Counted from the stretch's first letter, positions 44,869-54,178 are shown. The stretch: 64,000 nucleotides of DNA from Chitinophagaceae bacterium (GCA_017307755.1 JAFKGQ010000003.1:372001-436000); one strand, 5' to 3'. A program made the numbers and translations. The notes: a model not told the origin generated them from the sequence alone.

Positions 44869-45102
44869 TTGGAGAATCCATCACCTCAGCCCAACCCTGA
44901 GCTTCTTAAGGACCTGGTCACGATGAAGATGCCCTTCGGGAAATATAAGGATACAATCTTATGCGACCTGCCCGTATCCTACCTGGAGTGGTTCCACCGG
45001 GAGGGGTTTCCCAAGGGGAAGCTGGGCATGCTGCTCGCTACTATTTATGAAATAAAGATCAATGGCCTGGAAAAATTACTCCAACCGCTAAAAAGGTTTT
45101 AA
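44869..45102 (+). CDS. DUF3820-family protein
   Basis: A 77-residue protein. The core MKMPFGKYKDTILCDLPVSY, LEWFHREGFPKGKLGMLLAT and KINGLEKLLQPLKRF match the DUF3820 family, small proteins of unknown function sometimes linked to exonuclease domains. The start is TTG at 44869, which keeps the family-like N-terminus NPELLKDLVTM; the first ATG (44923) would lose 18 residues. It stands alone between the M23 gene (divergent) and the PDZ gene. Confidence 0.8.
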   Translation: MENPSPQPNPELLKDLVTMKMPFGKYKDTILCDLPVSYLEWFHREGFPKGKLGMLLATIYEIKINGLEKLLQPLKRF

Positions 45103-45147
45103 CATTTCTAAAAATTTCCGAAGACTTTCGTATTTCGAAAAAAGCCC

Positions 45148-45155
45148 TATATTTG
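45148..45155 (+). promoter_or_regulatory. Promoter -7 box of the PDZ-protein gene
   Basis: TATATTTG matches TAnnTTTG exactly. A degenerate -33 box (TTTC, 45126-45129) lies 18 bases upstream. The ATG follows 41 bases later, after an inverted repeat. Confidence 0.55.
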
Positions 45156-45177
45156 ATCTACGAAAACACACGTAGAT
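45156..45177 (+). promoter_or_regulatory. Perfect 7-bp inverted repeat at the PDZ-gene transcription start
   Basis: ATCTACG (45156-45162) and CGTAGAT (45171-45177) are exact reverse complements across an 8-base spacer, directly after the -7 box. It could be an operator overlapping the transcription start or a 5' hairpin in the mRNA. Confidence 0.5.
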
Positions 45178-45196
45178 AATTTTAAAACCGATAAAA

Positions 45197-46267
45197 ATGA
45201 AAAGATATCTCCTTAAGACCTCCGGGTTGGCAGCCTTGATCCTGCTGCTGTTGCATGCTCCTGGTTTTGCACAGAACAAAAATGAGGATGATAGCGACAC
45301 CTCCGGGGACAAGCTCCGCGATTACGATGAGATCGTCATTAAGCATAAGAGCGATAAGGACGCCAAGGTGACGGTGGAGATCAGGGAAAACAAGGTTTAT
45401 ATCAATGGCAAGCCTGTTTCCGAGTTCAGCGATGACAATGTTTCCGTAAAGAAGAAAAAAGTGCCGGTGATGGATGGACAGGCATTTTCTTTTTCTTCAC
45501 CTGATGGAGAACCCGGCACCATCTCCATTGCCCCTTCTCCTTTCCGTAGTCATGGTGGCACATGGAGCTTTGACGGCGATGAATGGTCGGGTAGCTCTAA
45601 AAGGGCTTTCCTGGGAGTTACTACGGAAAAGCCGAATAAGGACGGCGAAAAAGGCGCCCAGATCCATGAAATAACCAAGGGTAGTGCAGCCGCCAAAGCG
45701 GGTCTTAAAGTAGGGGACATCATCACCCGGGTGGATGAGATGACCATCGACGGTCCCGAGTCTCTGTCGGAGGCGATCCATAAGTACAAGCCAGAGGATA
45801 AGGCCACCGTTACATTTAAACGGGATGGCAAAGAGCAGAAGATGACCGTACCCCTGGGTAAAGCTCCGATGGGGATCGCCGGCAGAGGCTATAAGATGCC
45901 GGTAATGCCGGCCATCCCGGATATGAAGGATTTTAACTTTGATTATAAAATGGCTCCCCGGGCTTACGGTTACTCTTACGGGGGGGCCAGGCCCCGTCTG
46001 GGTATCAAGGCCCAGGATACGGAAGACGGCAAGGGGGTGAAAGTGCTGGAAATAGGTGATGAGTCCGCCGCGGAAAAGGCCGGTATCAAGGAAGGGGACA
46101 TCATCACCCGGTTTGACGGCAAGGAAGTCAACAGCGCCACTGAACTGGCCGAACTGGCCCGTGCGAGCAAGGACAAACCCAATATTAAGGTGGGCCTGAT
46201 CCGGGACGGCAAGGCGCAGGAGTTGGAAGTGAGGATACCAAAAAAATTGAAGACAGCGGACCTTTAA
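45197..46267 (+). CDS. Secreted protein with two PDZ domains
   Basis: A 356-residue protein with a signal peptide (MKRYLLKTSGLAALILLLLH, ending GFAQ). An acidic linker and a beta-rich part (about 30-125) lead to PDZ1 (about 132-215: RAFLGVTTEKPNKDGEKGA, AAKAGLKVGDIITRVDEMTI) and PDZ2 (about 265-350: PRLGIKAQDTEDGKGVKV, AAEKAGIKEGDIITRFDGKE). No trypsin-like domain and no catalytic HDS triad are present, so it is not a DegP protease although the PDZ pair is similar. It may be a periplasmic adaptor or chaperone. A terminator follows at 46300-46327. Confidence 0.85.
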   Translation: MKRYLLKTSGLAALILLLLHAPGFAQNKNEDDSDTSGDKLRDYDEIVIKHKSDKDAKVTVEIRENKVYINGKPVSEFSDDNVSVKKKKVPVMDGQAFSFSSPDGEPGTISIAPSPFRSHGGTWSFDGDEWSGSSKRAFLGVTTEKPNKDGEKGAQIHEITKGSAAAKAGLKVGDIITRVDEMTIDGPESLSEAIHKYKPEDKATVTFKRDGKEQKMTVPLGKAPMGIAGRGYKMPVMPAIPDMKDFNFDYKMAPRAYGYSYGGARPRLGIKAQDTEDGKGVKVLEIGDESAAEKAGIKEGDIITRFDGKEVNSATELAELARASKDKPNIKVGLIRDGKAQELEVRIPKKLKTADL

Positions 46268-46299
46268 GATAATAAGCCGCTTTACGGCGGGCAAGCATG

Positions 46300-46327
46300 A
46301 AGGGCTCCGATAAGGGGCCCTTTTTTT
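46300..46327 (+). terminator. Intrinsic terminator of the PDZ-protein gene
   Basis: AAGGGCTCC and GGGGCCCTT pair over nine bases (one G-U) around a five-base loop, followed by seven T. It is 33 bases past the stop codon. Confidence 0.88.
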
Positions 46328-46373
46328 GTTAAAATGTCGGAAAACGGTGCGGGGAAATACCCCCTGAATATGG

Positions 46374-46381
46374 TAAATTTG
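46374..46381 (+). promoter_or_regulatory. Promoter -7 box of gatB
   Basis: TAAATTTG matches TAnnTTTG. It lies between the upstream terminator and the ATG at 46388, six bases before it. Its position supports 46388 as the gatB start, since the longer frame start at 46334 would precede the promoter. Confidence 0.55.
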
Positions 46382-46387
46382 CCGGAC

Positions 46388-47839
46388 ATGTCAACAAATT
46401 TTGATGCATATGAGGTGGTCATAGGTCTGGAAGTGCATGCCCAACTGCTCACCCGGACAAAATTGTTCTGTGGGGACAGTGCGGCCTTTGGGGGAAACCC
46501 TAATACGCAGGTAAGCCCGGTGACCCTGGGGCTCCCCGGCGCTTTACCCAAACTGAATAAAACAGCCGTTGAATTTGCCATTAAAATGGGTTTGGCCTGT
46601 CACTCGGAGATAGAGAGGAACAATTATTTTGCCCGGAAGAACTATTTCTACCCCGATCTTCCCAAGGGATACCAGATATCACAGCATACGACACCTATCT
46701 GTAAGGGAGGGTTTGTGCATATCCGGACAGCGGGTGGAGAGAAGGACATCCAGCTGAACCGCATCCATCTGGAAGAAGATGCCGGTAAAAGCCTGCATGA
46801 TGTCGACCCCGCGAATACGTCCGTGGATTACAACAGGGCGGGTGTACCGTTGATCGAGATCGTGACGGAGCCGGACCTGCGCAGCAGTGACGAGGCATAC
46901 GCTTATCTGACAGAGCTGCGTAAGATCGTACGCTTTCTGGGCATCTGCGATGGCAATATGGAAGAAGGCAGCATGCGCTGCGATGCCAATATTTCCATCC
47001 GTCCGAAAGGTGTCACCACACTAGGTACAAAAGTGGAAGTAAAAAACCTGAACTCTATCAGGAACGTAAAAAAAGCCATCGAATTCGAAACGAAACGTAT
47101 GATCGTCCTGGCCGGGGAAGGCAAGGCAATACAACAGGAAACCCGCAGCTTTGATGCAGCCGACGGCACAACCTTCTCTCTTCGCACAAAGGAGGAGGCT
47201 AATGATTACCGGTATTTTGCCGATCCCGACCTGCCGCCTTTCCATGTAAGCGATGCTTTTTTGGAAGAGGTTCGCTCTTCTCTCCCTGCCTTGCCCGAGG
47301 AACTGATCACACGCTATATACGCGAGCTGCAATTGCCGGAATACGATGCCCGGGTGATCTGTGATGATAAAGAAACCGTGGATTATTTTGAAAGACTGGT
47401 CAAAGAAACCGTCCATTATAAGGCCGCTGCCAATTGGCTCCAGGGGCCGGTGTGGTCCGCCCGTAATGAAGAGGGTTTTACGCTAAAAGATTTCCCTGTA
47501 CAGCCGGCCCGTCTGGCCCGTCTGATACAATTGGTGGAAGAAGGACGTCTCAGTTTTTCTATTGCCTCTTCCAGGATATTTCCTGTCATGCTGAAGGACA
47601 CCACCGGCGACCCCCTTGATATTGCCATTACACTCAACCTCCTGCAAAGCTCGGACACCAGCGAGATCGCCGCCTGGGTAGAACAGGCGTTGGCCAGGAT
47701 GCCGGATAAGGTCACTGAATACCGGAAAGGTAAAAAAGGGCTTATCGGCCTTTTTGTCGGGGAAGTAAAACGACTGTCCAAAGGCAAAGCTGACCCCCGG
47801 CTCACCAACCAACTATTACTGGAAAAACTGGAAAACTAA
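46388..47839 (+). CDS. gatB: Aspartyl/glutamyl-tRNA amidotransferase subunit B
   Basis: A 483-residue GatB from ATG 46388 (YEVVIGLEVHAQLLTRTKLF). Conserved stretches are GLPGALPKLNKTAVEFAIKM, YFYPDLPKGYQISQ, HLEEDAGKSLHD, DYNRAGVPLIEIVTEPDLRS, GNMEEGSMRCDANIS and VKNLNSIRNVKKAIEFE. The C-terminal helical tail domain (about 330-483) is complete. GatB with GatA and GatC amidates misacylated Glu-tRNA(Gln) or Asp-tRNA(Asn). gatA and gatC are not in the window. Confidence 0.97.
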   Translation: MSTNFDAYEVVIGLEVHAQLLTRTKLFCGDSAAFGGNPNTQVSPVTLGLPGALPKLNKTAVEFAIKMGLACHSEIERNNYFARKNYFYPDLPKGYQISQHTTPICKGGFVHIRTAGGEKDIQLNRIHLEEDAGKSLHDVDPANTSVDYNRAGVPLIEIVTEPDLRSSDEAYAYLTELRKIVRFLGICDGNMEEGSMRCDANISIRPKGVTTLGTKVEVKNLNSIRNVKKAIEFETKRMIVLAGEGKAIQQETRSFDAADGTTFSLRTKEEANDYRYFADPDLPPFHVSDAFLEEVRSSLPALPEELITRYIRELQLPEYDARVICDDKETVDYFERLVKETVHYKAAANWLQGPVWSARNEEGFTLKDFPVQPARLARLIQLVEEGRLSFSIASSRIFPVMLKDTTGDPLDIAITLNLLQSSDTSEIAAWVEQALARMPDKVTEYRKGKKGLIGLFVGEVKRLSKGKADPRLTNQLLLEKLEN

Positions 47840-47856
47840 GTTCAATCTGATAAACT

Positions 47857-49041
47857 ATGATAAAAATGTTGTTGAATAAATATGTTATAGGCCTGATGTC
47901 CGTCGCCCTTCTGCTGTCTGCCTGTCAGCATAAAAAGAAAGGCGGGTTCACCGTAGATGCGGAATATAAGAACGCGGACAAGCTGTCGATGCTGGCAGGA
48001 CCTATTAGCTATGCCTATCTGTTGGAAGTGCCCTATGGCAAAGAGCAGGCTCCCGTCATACTGGACTCCATAAAACTGACGGGTAATAATGGTCATATCT
48101 CCCTTTCAGGCATGGCGCGGGCCCAGCAGGTGTATGAGCTGGTATTCGGCAACAATGCGCTGGCCGTCCCCCTGGTGAACGATGCGGCTGACATCAATGT
48201 CAGCGTGGACCTGGGAAAAAGAGATGATTTTTACGAGATCAAAGGCTCCGAAGCAAGCAGTCAGCTGAAAGACCTTATCACTTTCTTTGGAAAAAAGAAT
48301 TTTGAGATGGAGCAAAACATGGCGCAGCTGGACAGTCTTAAAGGAGCGCATGCCCCGGACAGCACCATATTGGCTGCCACTAACAAAAAAAACAGCGCTA
48401 TACAGGACCTCAACACGTATCTCCGGCAATTTATCAATACCAATAATAACCCTACACTCTGCGCCCTGGCGCTGGGGTGGTCATCCCGCAGCTTTTCCAA
48501 GGAAGAGTTCGAGTCATCCCTTGGCAACCTGACGAAGAAATTCCCGGATAATATGACACTGAAAGGATTGAAAGAAGATTACGAGCATCAGTTGTCGCAA
48601 ATGGATCAAAAAGGAGATAGCACCTGGGTAGGACGGCAGGCCCCTGCGCTGACCTTGCCGGACACAGAAGGCCGTTTGGTTTCGCTGGCTTCCTATAAAG
48701 GGAAGTACTTACTGGTAGACTTTTGGGCCAGTTGGTGCGGACCCTGCCGGGCAGAGAACCCCAATGTGGTGCAGGCTTATAGTGAATTCAAGAATAAGAA
48801 TTTTGCTATTCTGGGTGTTTCCCTGGACAAGGAAAAAGATGCCTGGCTGGAGGCCATCAAATCCGACAAGCTTACCTGGACACATGTCAGCGATCTTAAA
48901 TTCTGGCAGAGCAAGGCCGTGGAGGTATTCCAGTTCAATGGCATTCCGTTCAATATACTGATCGATCCGCAAGGGAAGATCATTGCACAGGGGTTAAGAG
49001 GAGATGACCTGGAGAGTAAATTAAAGCAGGTACTTAATTAA
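47857..49041 (+). CDS. TlpA-like thiol-disulfide oxidoreductase lipoprotein
   Basis: A 394-residue lipoprotein: signal peptide with lipobox LLLSAC (Cys23), an N-terminal DUF4369-like domain (about 30-130, KLSMLAGPISYAYLLEV and SIKLTGNNGHISLSG), a helical linker, then a C-terminal TlpA/ResA-type thioredoxin domain from about 258 (VGRQAPALTLPDTEGR) with WCGPC at 293-297 and the cis-Pro loop FQFNGIPFNILIDPQGK. Both active-site cysteines are present. It reduces or shuttles disulfides in the periplasm and is common in Bacteroidota. It is followed by a strong terminator. Confidence 0.9.
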   Translation: MIKMLLNKYVIGLMSVALLLSACQHKKKGGFTVDAEYKNADKLSMLAGPISYAYLLEVPYGKEQAPVILDSIKLTGNNGHISLSGMARAQQVYELVFGNNALAVPLVNDAADINVSVDLGKRDDFYEIKGSEASSQLKDLITFFGKKNFEMEQNMAQLDSLKGAHAPDSTILAATNKKNSAIQDLNTYLRQFINTNNNPTLCALALGWSSRSFSKEEFESSLGNLTKKFPDNMTLKGLKEDYEHQLSQMDQKGDSTWVGRQAPALTLPDTEGRLVSLASYKGKYLLVDFWASWCGPCRAENPNVVQAYSEFKNKNFAILGVSLDKEKDAWLEAIKSDKLTWTHVSDLKFWQSKAVEVFQFNGIPFNILIDPQGKIIAQGLRGDDLESKLKQVLN

Positions 49042-49044
49042 GAT

Positions 49045-49074
49045 AAGAAAGCCGGTCTTCTGACCGGCTTTCTT
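49045..49074. terminator. Bidirectional intrinsic terminator between the TlpA-like and susD genes
   Basis: A perfect 13-bp stem (AAGAAAGCCGGTC with its complement) around a 4-base loop TTCT, with A-rich and T-rich flanks on the two strands. It separates a + gene ending at 49041 from a - gene ending at 49076. Confidence 0.9.
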
Positions 49075-49075
49075 G

Positions 49076-50614
49076 TTAAGGATTCTGATCGCCCGGCTTC
49101 AGACTTTTATTGGCCTGCATCTCGGACTGAGGGATCTTTAAGTTGAACCGTGGATCATTGGCCGGGATCACATAGGCCAATGCCGGCGTATGGTTGGACC
49201 CGGTGCGATCGATGGGCAGCTGCAGTCTTTTTGCATCCAGCCAGTCCACTCCCATCTCGCCATATAATTCTTTTCTTCTTTCCAGGAGGATCTCGTCTAT
49301 CAGCGCCTGGCCGGTGTTACCGGATGAGCCGGCGAGACTGTTGTCACGGTCTTTCTGCAGTCCGAACAGTACCTGCTGCGCATCCGCCTCCTTATTCTGC
49401 CGGGCAAGGGCCTCGGCCTGTATCAGGTACATTTCACCTACACGCATCATGTTGATGGATTCTTCGAAGTCGATGCTATTCTGTTCTACCGTCTGCCCGT
49501 TGAGCAGGGTAACGGCGGTCCCGTTGCCTTTACCGAATTTATTGGTAGCGCAGTAATTCGGCTTGGCAGGGTCAGGGCCCGTCTGGAAGAACGTAAATCG
49601 CACATCGGAGAGTGAAAATTTTGACACCAGATCTTCGCTCATCCAGAATGCATGGTATGCCGAAGCCGGCGTCTGGTCGAAAAGAGAGCTGGGAGTGCCA
49701 TAATAAAGGGACTGCCCTCCATTGCCCAGGGTCTGGGGCAGACCCCATATTACTTCTGAAGAAGTCAGTCCATTGTAATTATTATGATAACCACCGGGGT
49801 CCAGCGCATAGCCATTCATGGCGTTGACGGCGGCGCTTTCTGCATCCGCCCATCTTCCCTGCTCCAGATAGATCCTGGCCGCAAGCCCCCAGGCTACGTT
49901 GATGTTCACCTGATCTTTAAGTGTACGGGGAGTGCTGAGATGCTGTAATGCATCACCGATGTCGCTGTTTATCTGATCGTATGTTTGTTGGAGCGTGCCT
50001 CTGGGATGGCCCGTGGTGGTGTCATTAGACGGAGTGGTATAGATGGGTACGCCGGGAGCGCTCGGATCTTTACCATATGACAATTGAAATTCGCGGGCCA
50101 ACTCAAAATAGAAGAAAGCGCGGAGGGCGCACGCTTCGGCAATCAGCCTGGCTTTATCGTCAGCCGGGATGGTCGCGCTTTTTTGTGTGCCGTCGATCAG
50201 CGTGTTGACCTGGTTGATCAGCTCATAGAAATAATACCAGGTGAAGCGTACTCTCCGGTAGGCAGGCTCCCGGTTGTCATTCTGGTAGTCATAAAAATAC
50301 CAGTTGGCCCTTGCCATGGTAATGTCCTTGCCTTTTACGTCGCGGGTGAGAAATATGGAGTTATAACTGTAGGTTTCGTCACCTCCGCCGGCCGTGCCGT
50401 CCGTACTTTGCCATTGTAGCCGCAGGTTACGATAAACACCGGTGAGATAGGATCGAACTGACGATGCGGAGGCGAATACCTGGTCGGCAGAACCACTGTT
50501 GGTGGGCTTTTGACCATCGATAAAGCTCTTCTTACAAGCGCCGAATGACACGGCTAGGAGCAGTCCGATGAAGATTATCCTTTGTCTATATCTATTATTG
50601 AACATAGTACTCAT
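49076..50614 (-). CDS. SusD/RagB-family outer-membrane lipoprotein
   Basis: A 512-residue SusD-like protein. The signal peptide has the lipobox VSFGACKK, and the N-terminal domain starts FIDGQKPTNSGSADQVFAS. Later segments RLIAEACALRAFFYFELARE, GTLQQTYDQINSDIGDALQ, FEESINMMRVGEMYLIQAEA, LARQNKEADAQQVL and LLERRKELYGEMGVDWLDAKR are the SusD/RagB signatures. It forms the lid over the SusC transporter and captures an oligosaccharide or peptide at the cell surface. A start at 50605 is possible. It lies eight bases downstream of its susC partner. Confidence 0.95.
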   Translation of the reverse strand: MSTMFNNRYRQRIIFIGLLLAVSFGACKKSFIDGQKPTNSGSADQVFASASSVRSYLTGVYRNLRLQWQSTDGTAGGGDETYSYNSIFLTRDVKGKDITMARANWYFYDYQNDNREPAYRRVRFTWYYFYELINQVNTLIDGTQKSATIPADDKARLIAEACALRAFFYFELAREFQLSYGKDPSAPGVPIYTTPSNDTTTGHPRGTLQQTYDQINSDIGDALQHLSTPRTLKDQVNINVAWGLAARIYLEQGRWADAESAAVNAMNGYALDPGGYHNNYNGLTSSEVIWGLPQTLGNGGQSLYYGTPSSLFDQTPASAYHAFWMSEDLVSKFSLSDVRFTFFQTGPDPAKPNYCATNKFGKGNGTAVTLLNGQTVEQNSIDFEESINMMRVGEMYLIQAEALARQNKEADAQQVLFGLQKDRDNSLAGSSGNTGQALIDEILLERRKELYGEMGVDWLDAKRLQLPIDRTGSNHTPALAYVIPANDPRFNLKIPQSEMQANKSLKPGDQNP

Positions 50615-50622
50615 GTTTTAAA

Positions 50623-53600
50623 TTAAAAGGTAAGATTGATGCCGGCTGAATAAGTCTTGAAGGGAAATGCATACCCGCCGGCATATCCGTTGATCGAGGA
50701 CTCGGGGTCGGACCCGTGTTTGAGTTTGTCGAAGGTGAGGATATTGTCTACCTGTACATAGATCCGTGCCTCTTTTACCGCCTTTTGCCATCTGTCTGTA
50801 TGGACCGTATACCCCAATGTTACATTTCGCAGCCGGAGATAGGTGCCGCTGAACAGGAATCGTGTCGAAAGCTGTTCTTCGTCGTTGTTGCCGGCGTTCA
50901 TTTTTGGCACATCCGTTATATCGCCTGTTTTTCGCCAGGCCCTTAGCTCGTCCGTGCTCATCTGTGCGCCAAACCCACCGTAAGTCCCGTTCATCAGCCT
51001 GGCATAATTACCGTCATAGTATTTTCCGCCCAGCGCATAGTTGAAGAGTATGTTCAGGTCGATGTCCATATAGAAAAGCCGGGTGGAAAAGCCGCCTGTA
51101 TATTTGGGTATACCCGAGCCTACCCATTTTTGGCTGCTCTGCGCAGTACTATAATCATTTGTCTTCACCTGCTTACCGGTGAGGTTGCCGCCGGCGTCCC
51201 TTTCGTCGATCCACCATTCGCCATGGCCGGTGGCGGGATCCACTCCTGCCCAAACGGGGAGATAGAATTCGTAGATGGATTTACCCACCACATTCCGGAA
51301 AGCGCTTTTAGCGGAAAAAGTATCTACGCCGGGCAGCAGCTTGATGATCTTATTTTTTAGGTAAGTAATGTTCAGATTGACATCCCAGGTAAAGACCCTT
51401 TTCCTAAAGATGCTGTAATTGAGATTGACCTCTATACCCTGGTTACGTACTTTCCCGATGTTGGAGATAAACGATCCAAAGCCTATCGAAGGCGTCAGGG
51501 GCTGGTTGAGGATCAGATGCTGAGAGTTTTTTGTAAACAGATCGATGCTGCCTGTAAACCTGCTCTTGAATAATTCAAAATCTATACCTGCGTTGGCGCT
51601 GAGCTGTTTTTCCCACTGGATACGGGGGTTAGCCAGCTGGGTGAGGTAGACGCCGGGATGGGTAAGATCGTTGTAGCCGTAGGAATAGGTGCCGATATAC
51701 GGGAAATAGATGGGGAGGCCGTTGCCGTCCAGCAAACCATTATTACCCACGGCCCCGTAAGAAGCCCGCAGTTTCAGCAGGTTGACCGTTGCATTCCTGT
51801 TGAGAAAACCTTCCTTGCTGATGAGCCAGGACACACCGGCGGCGGGGAAAACGCCATAGCGGTTGCCGGGTGAAAAGCTGGAAGACCCATCCCGGCGTAT
51901 GGAAAACTCTCCAAAATATTTACCCTGGTAGTCATACCGGACTCGTCCCAGCAAACTCACCAGCGTACTAGTCACGGTGTACCCATCGAAACTCTCCGCC
52001 ACGGCCCCACCGATAGGTTGTTGTACACCGCTAAAGGCAAAGCCTGTCTTTGACCCGTAAAGGGTTTCAAATTTGAACTTATATGCTTCGTAGCTGGCGA
52101 TGGCCTCGATGTGATGGCGGCCAAAACGCTGGTCATAGCCGATCATGTTGTTAAAGGTCCAGGAAGTGGTGAGGTCCTGTTGTTTATACGTACGGCCGCC
52201 TACGGGAGCGGCGTCGCCGTAGTCCTTGTTCTGGTATCGCAGCTGATCTACATTGGTCCTGTTGATACCAAAGCTGGTTTTAAAATAAAGATTTTTTGTA
52301 AAATTCACCTGAGCATATACATTGAGGTCGGTCAGCAGCCGGTGATAAACCCAGTCATCAAGGGCGGTGGTCGCTACGGCATTTGCCAGCTGTAGCACAG
52401 GTCTGCCTATGTTGATGGCCCGGCTTGGATCAGCATTGCCAAAGTCATAAGTAGGGTTGCCGCTGATGTCCTTTATGATCCGTCCGCTGTCATCTCTGGC
52501 ATAAATGGGAAAGACGGAGGACATGCTGCGGCCAAAGGCTACAACATCGCCATAGTGACCCGTACCCTGGTCGGGATAGTTCTGATGAGAAGTGACGAGA
52601 GATGACCTTGCTCCTATCTGCAACCAATCTGTCAGATCAGTGGTATAGTTCAGCCGGGCGGTGATCCTGCGGTACTGGCTTTTTGTGATATACCCATCCT
52701 GGTCCAGGTAGCCGCCGGAGAAAAAATATTTGCTGTGATCTGTTCCGCCGCTGATGCCCAGATTGATGTCCCGCCGGGCTGCGCTACTCCTGGTCAAGGC
52801 TTTTGTCCAATCGTCATTCCATAATAATTTGGCATTGGCTGCCGTGGTTGTCAGCTTGCCGTCGGGTCCCACCGGGTTGGGGATAGAAGGTCCAAAAGGG
52901 TTATATCCAAACCCGAATGGCGCAAGATAATCGGACGCCTCCTGCGGGGTCAATCCATATAGTTCCATAAAAGGTGTGAAACTGAGCTCAAACTGCTGTT
53001 GGGTATTCAAATAGGAATAATCCCTGACAGCCCTCGAACTGCGGCCATATAGCGCCGACAGGGTGATGGATGGTGTCGCATTCCGCCGGCCGGACTTTGT
53101 ATTGATAAGGATGACCCCACCCGCGGCCCTTGATCCATACAGGGCCGCAGCGGAAGCGTCCTTCAACACGGAAAAATTTTCGATGTCATTTGGGTTGATC
53201 ATATTCAGGTTGCCGTTGTAAGGGATGCCATCCACGACGATAAGGGGGTCGGCGCTGGCGGCGATAGAGGCGATACCCCGTATGCGGATGACAGGGTTCT
53301 CACCCGGCTGTCCGTTGTTGTTGACCACCATGACGCCGGGAGCCGTGCCTTGTAAGACCTGACCTACGGAGGTCACCTGCTGGCTGCTGATAGCCCTGGC
53401 GTCCACAACGGAAATGGCGCTGGCGACCTCGGACTTTTTCTGGGTGCCATAGGCTACTACCACGACTTCCTGCAAATTGGAGGTGGCGGCCCGTTTGAGT
53501 ACTACCGTTATATTTTCAGCAACCGGAACCTCCCGGGCGTCAAAATTGACAGAAGATACTACAAGGACTTTTGCGTTGGAGGGGGCGGAAATGCTAAAGA

Positions 53601-53769
53601 CACCATCTGTGGTGGTGCTGGTGCCCCGGCGGCTGTCTTTTATTTGAATGCTTGCACCGGGAATGGGATTGCCTTTTTCGTCCTGCACTTTCCCGCTGAT
53701 GATCCTGCTTTGTGCCGGCAGTTCGATGACGAGCAGGAGAAGGCTAAAGAGTAGTAAAATGTTTCTCAT
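50623..53769 (-). CDS. SusC/RagA-family TonB-linked outer-membrane transporter
   Basis: A 1048-residue protein: signal peptide (MRNILLLFSLLLLVIELPAQ), a carboxypeptidase-like regulatory domain (about 22-110, ISGKVQDEKGNPIPGASIQI), TonB-plug domain (about 115-230, LQEVVVVAYGTQKKSEVASA and VIRIRGIASIAASADPLIVV-DGIPYNG), SusC linker ASAAALYGSRAAGGVILINT, then the beta-barrel ending in SAGINLTF with a terminal aromatic residue. It imports large solutes with SusD. No STN domain, anti-sigma or glycoside hydrolase gene is adjacent. Upstream lie a shared motif (53793-53807) and a 9-bp inverted repeat (53852-53873). Confidence 0.96.
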   Translation of the reverse strand: MRNILLLFSLLLLVIELPAQSRIISGKVQDEKGNPIPGASIQIKDSRRGTSTTTDGVFSISAPSNAKVLVVSSVNFDAREVPVAENITVVLKRAATSNLQEVVVVAYGTQKKSEVASAISVVDARAISSQQVTSVGQVLQGTAPGVMVVNNNGQPGENPVIRIRGIASIAASADPLIVVDGIPYNGNLNMINPNDIENFSVLKDASAAALYGSRAAGGVILINTKSGRRNATPSITLSALYGRSSRAVRDYSYLNTQQQFELSFTPFMELYGLTPQEASDYLAPFGFGYNPFGPSIPNPVGPDGKLTTTAANAKLLWNDDWTKALTRSSAARRDINLGISGGTDHSKYFFSGGYLDQDGYITKSQYRRITARLNYTTDLTDWLQIGARSSLVTSHQNYPDQGTGHYGDVVAFGRSMSSVFPIYARDDSGRIIKDISGNPTYDFGNADPSRAINIGRPVLQLANAVATTALDDWVYHRLLTDLNVYAQVNFTKNLYFKTSFGINRTNVDQLRYQNKDYGDAAPVGGRTYKQQDLTTSWTFNNMIGYDQRFGRHHIEAIASYEAYKFKFETLYGSKTGFAFSGVQQPIGGAVAESFDGYTVTSTLVSLLGRVRYDYQGKYFGEFSIRRDGSSSFSPGNRYGVFPAAGVSWLISKEGFLNRNATVNLLKLRASYGAVGNNGLLDGNGLPIYFPYIGTYSYGYNDLTHPGVYLTQLANPRIQWEKQLSANAGIDFELFKSRFTGSIDLFTKNSQHLILNQPLTPSIGFGSFISNIGKVRNQGIEVNLNYSIFRKRVFTWDVNLNITYLKNKIIKLLPGVDTFSAKSAFRNVVGKSIYEFYLPVWAGVDPATGHGEWWIDERDAGGNLTGKQVKTNDYSTAQSSQKWVGSGIPKYTGGFSTRLFYMDIDLNILFNYALGGKYYDGNYARLMNGTYGGFGAQMSTDELRAWRKTGDITDVPKMNAGNNDEEQLSTRFLFSGTYLRLRNVTLGYTVHTDRWQKAVKEARIYVQVDNILTFDKLKHGSDPESSINGYAGGYAFPFKTYSAGINLTF

Positions 53770-53792
53770 AAGCGCTCAAGTTTAGCGTGTAT

Positions 53793-53807
53793 TTGACAAT
53801 GGAATAA
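53793..53807 (-). promoter_or_regulatory. Motif shared by both susC upstream regions, copy 1
   Basis: TTGACAATGGAATAA (+ strand reading) is found 24 bases before the susC start and recurs at 62536-62550, before the other susC, with one base changed. It may be part of a promoter or regulator site. Confidence 0.4.
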
Positions 53808-53851
53808 CTAACGGTCGGTGATGACCGGGAAAAGGGGAGAAACGGGAAATT

Positions 53852-53873
53852 CTGTATGTCCGAAGACATACAG
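53852..53873. promoter_or_regulatory. Perfect 9-bp inverted repeat upstream of the first susC
   Basis: CTGTATGTC and GACATACAG pair exactly around the four-base loop CGAA, 83 bases before the susC start. No T run follows on either strand that would make it a terminator, so an operator or 5'-leader hairpin is more likely. Confidence 0.5.
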
Positions 53874-54178
53874 TTATCTTTCCGGAAGTTTTGACAGTAA
53901 ATAATGGAATAATTTCTACCGGACTTCCATGTGGCTAACAGGTCAGTTGGTTAACAGCGATTTATGGGCAATGTAATATGCCTGGATTGGGGTGTGAAAT
54001 AGTGATAATTGGGGGAATGGCAATAAATTTCAACGGGGATGAACGATCGTAAAGTACTCCACACAGCGGCCGAATAGAATTGCCTTCTCTGGGTTCACTA
54101 CTGTTTACTGTATCTTAAAATTGTAAGCTTATCACCTAATTTTGATGCAAGCAATCTCCATTATTTTTAAAAGGGCGC
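53874..54178. other. AT-rich intergenic stretch between susC and the RHS-linked remnant
   Basis: About 300 bases without a recognisable gene, RNA or repeat. It lies between the first susC leader and a short minus-strand frame. Confidence 0.4.
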
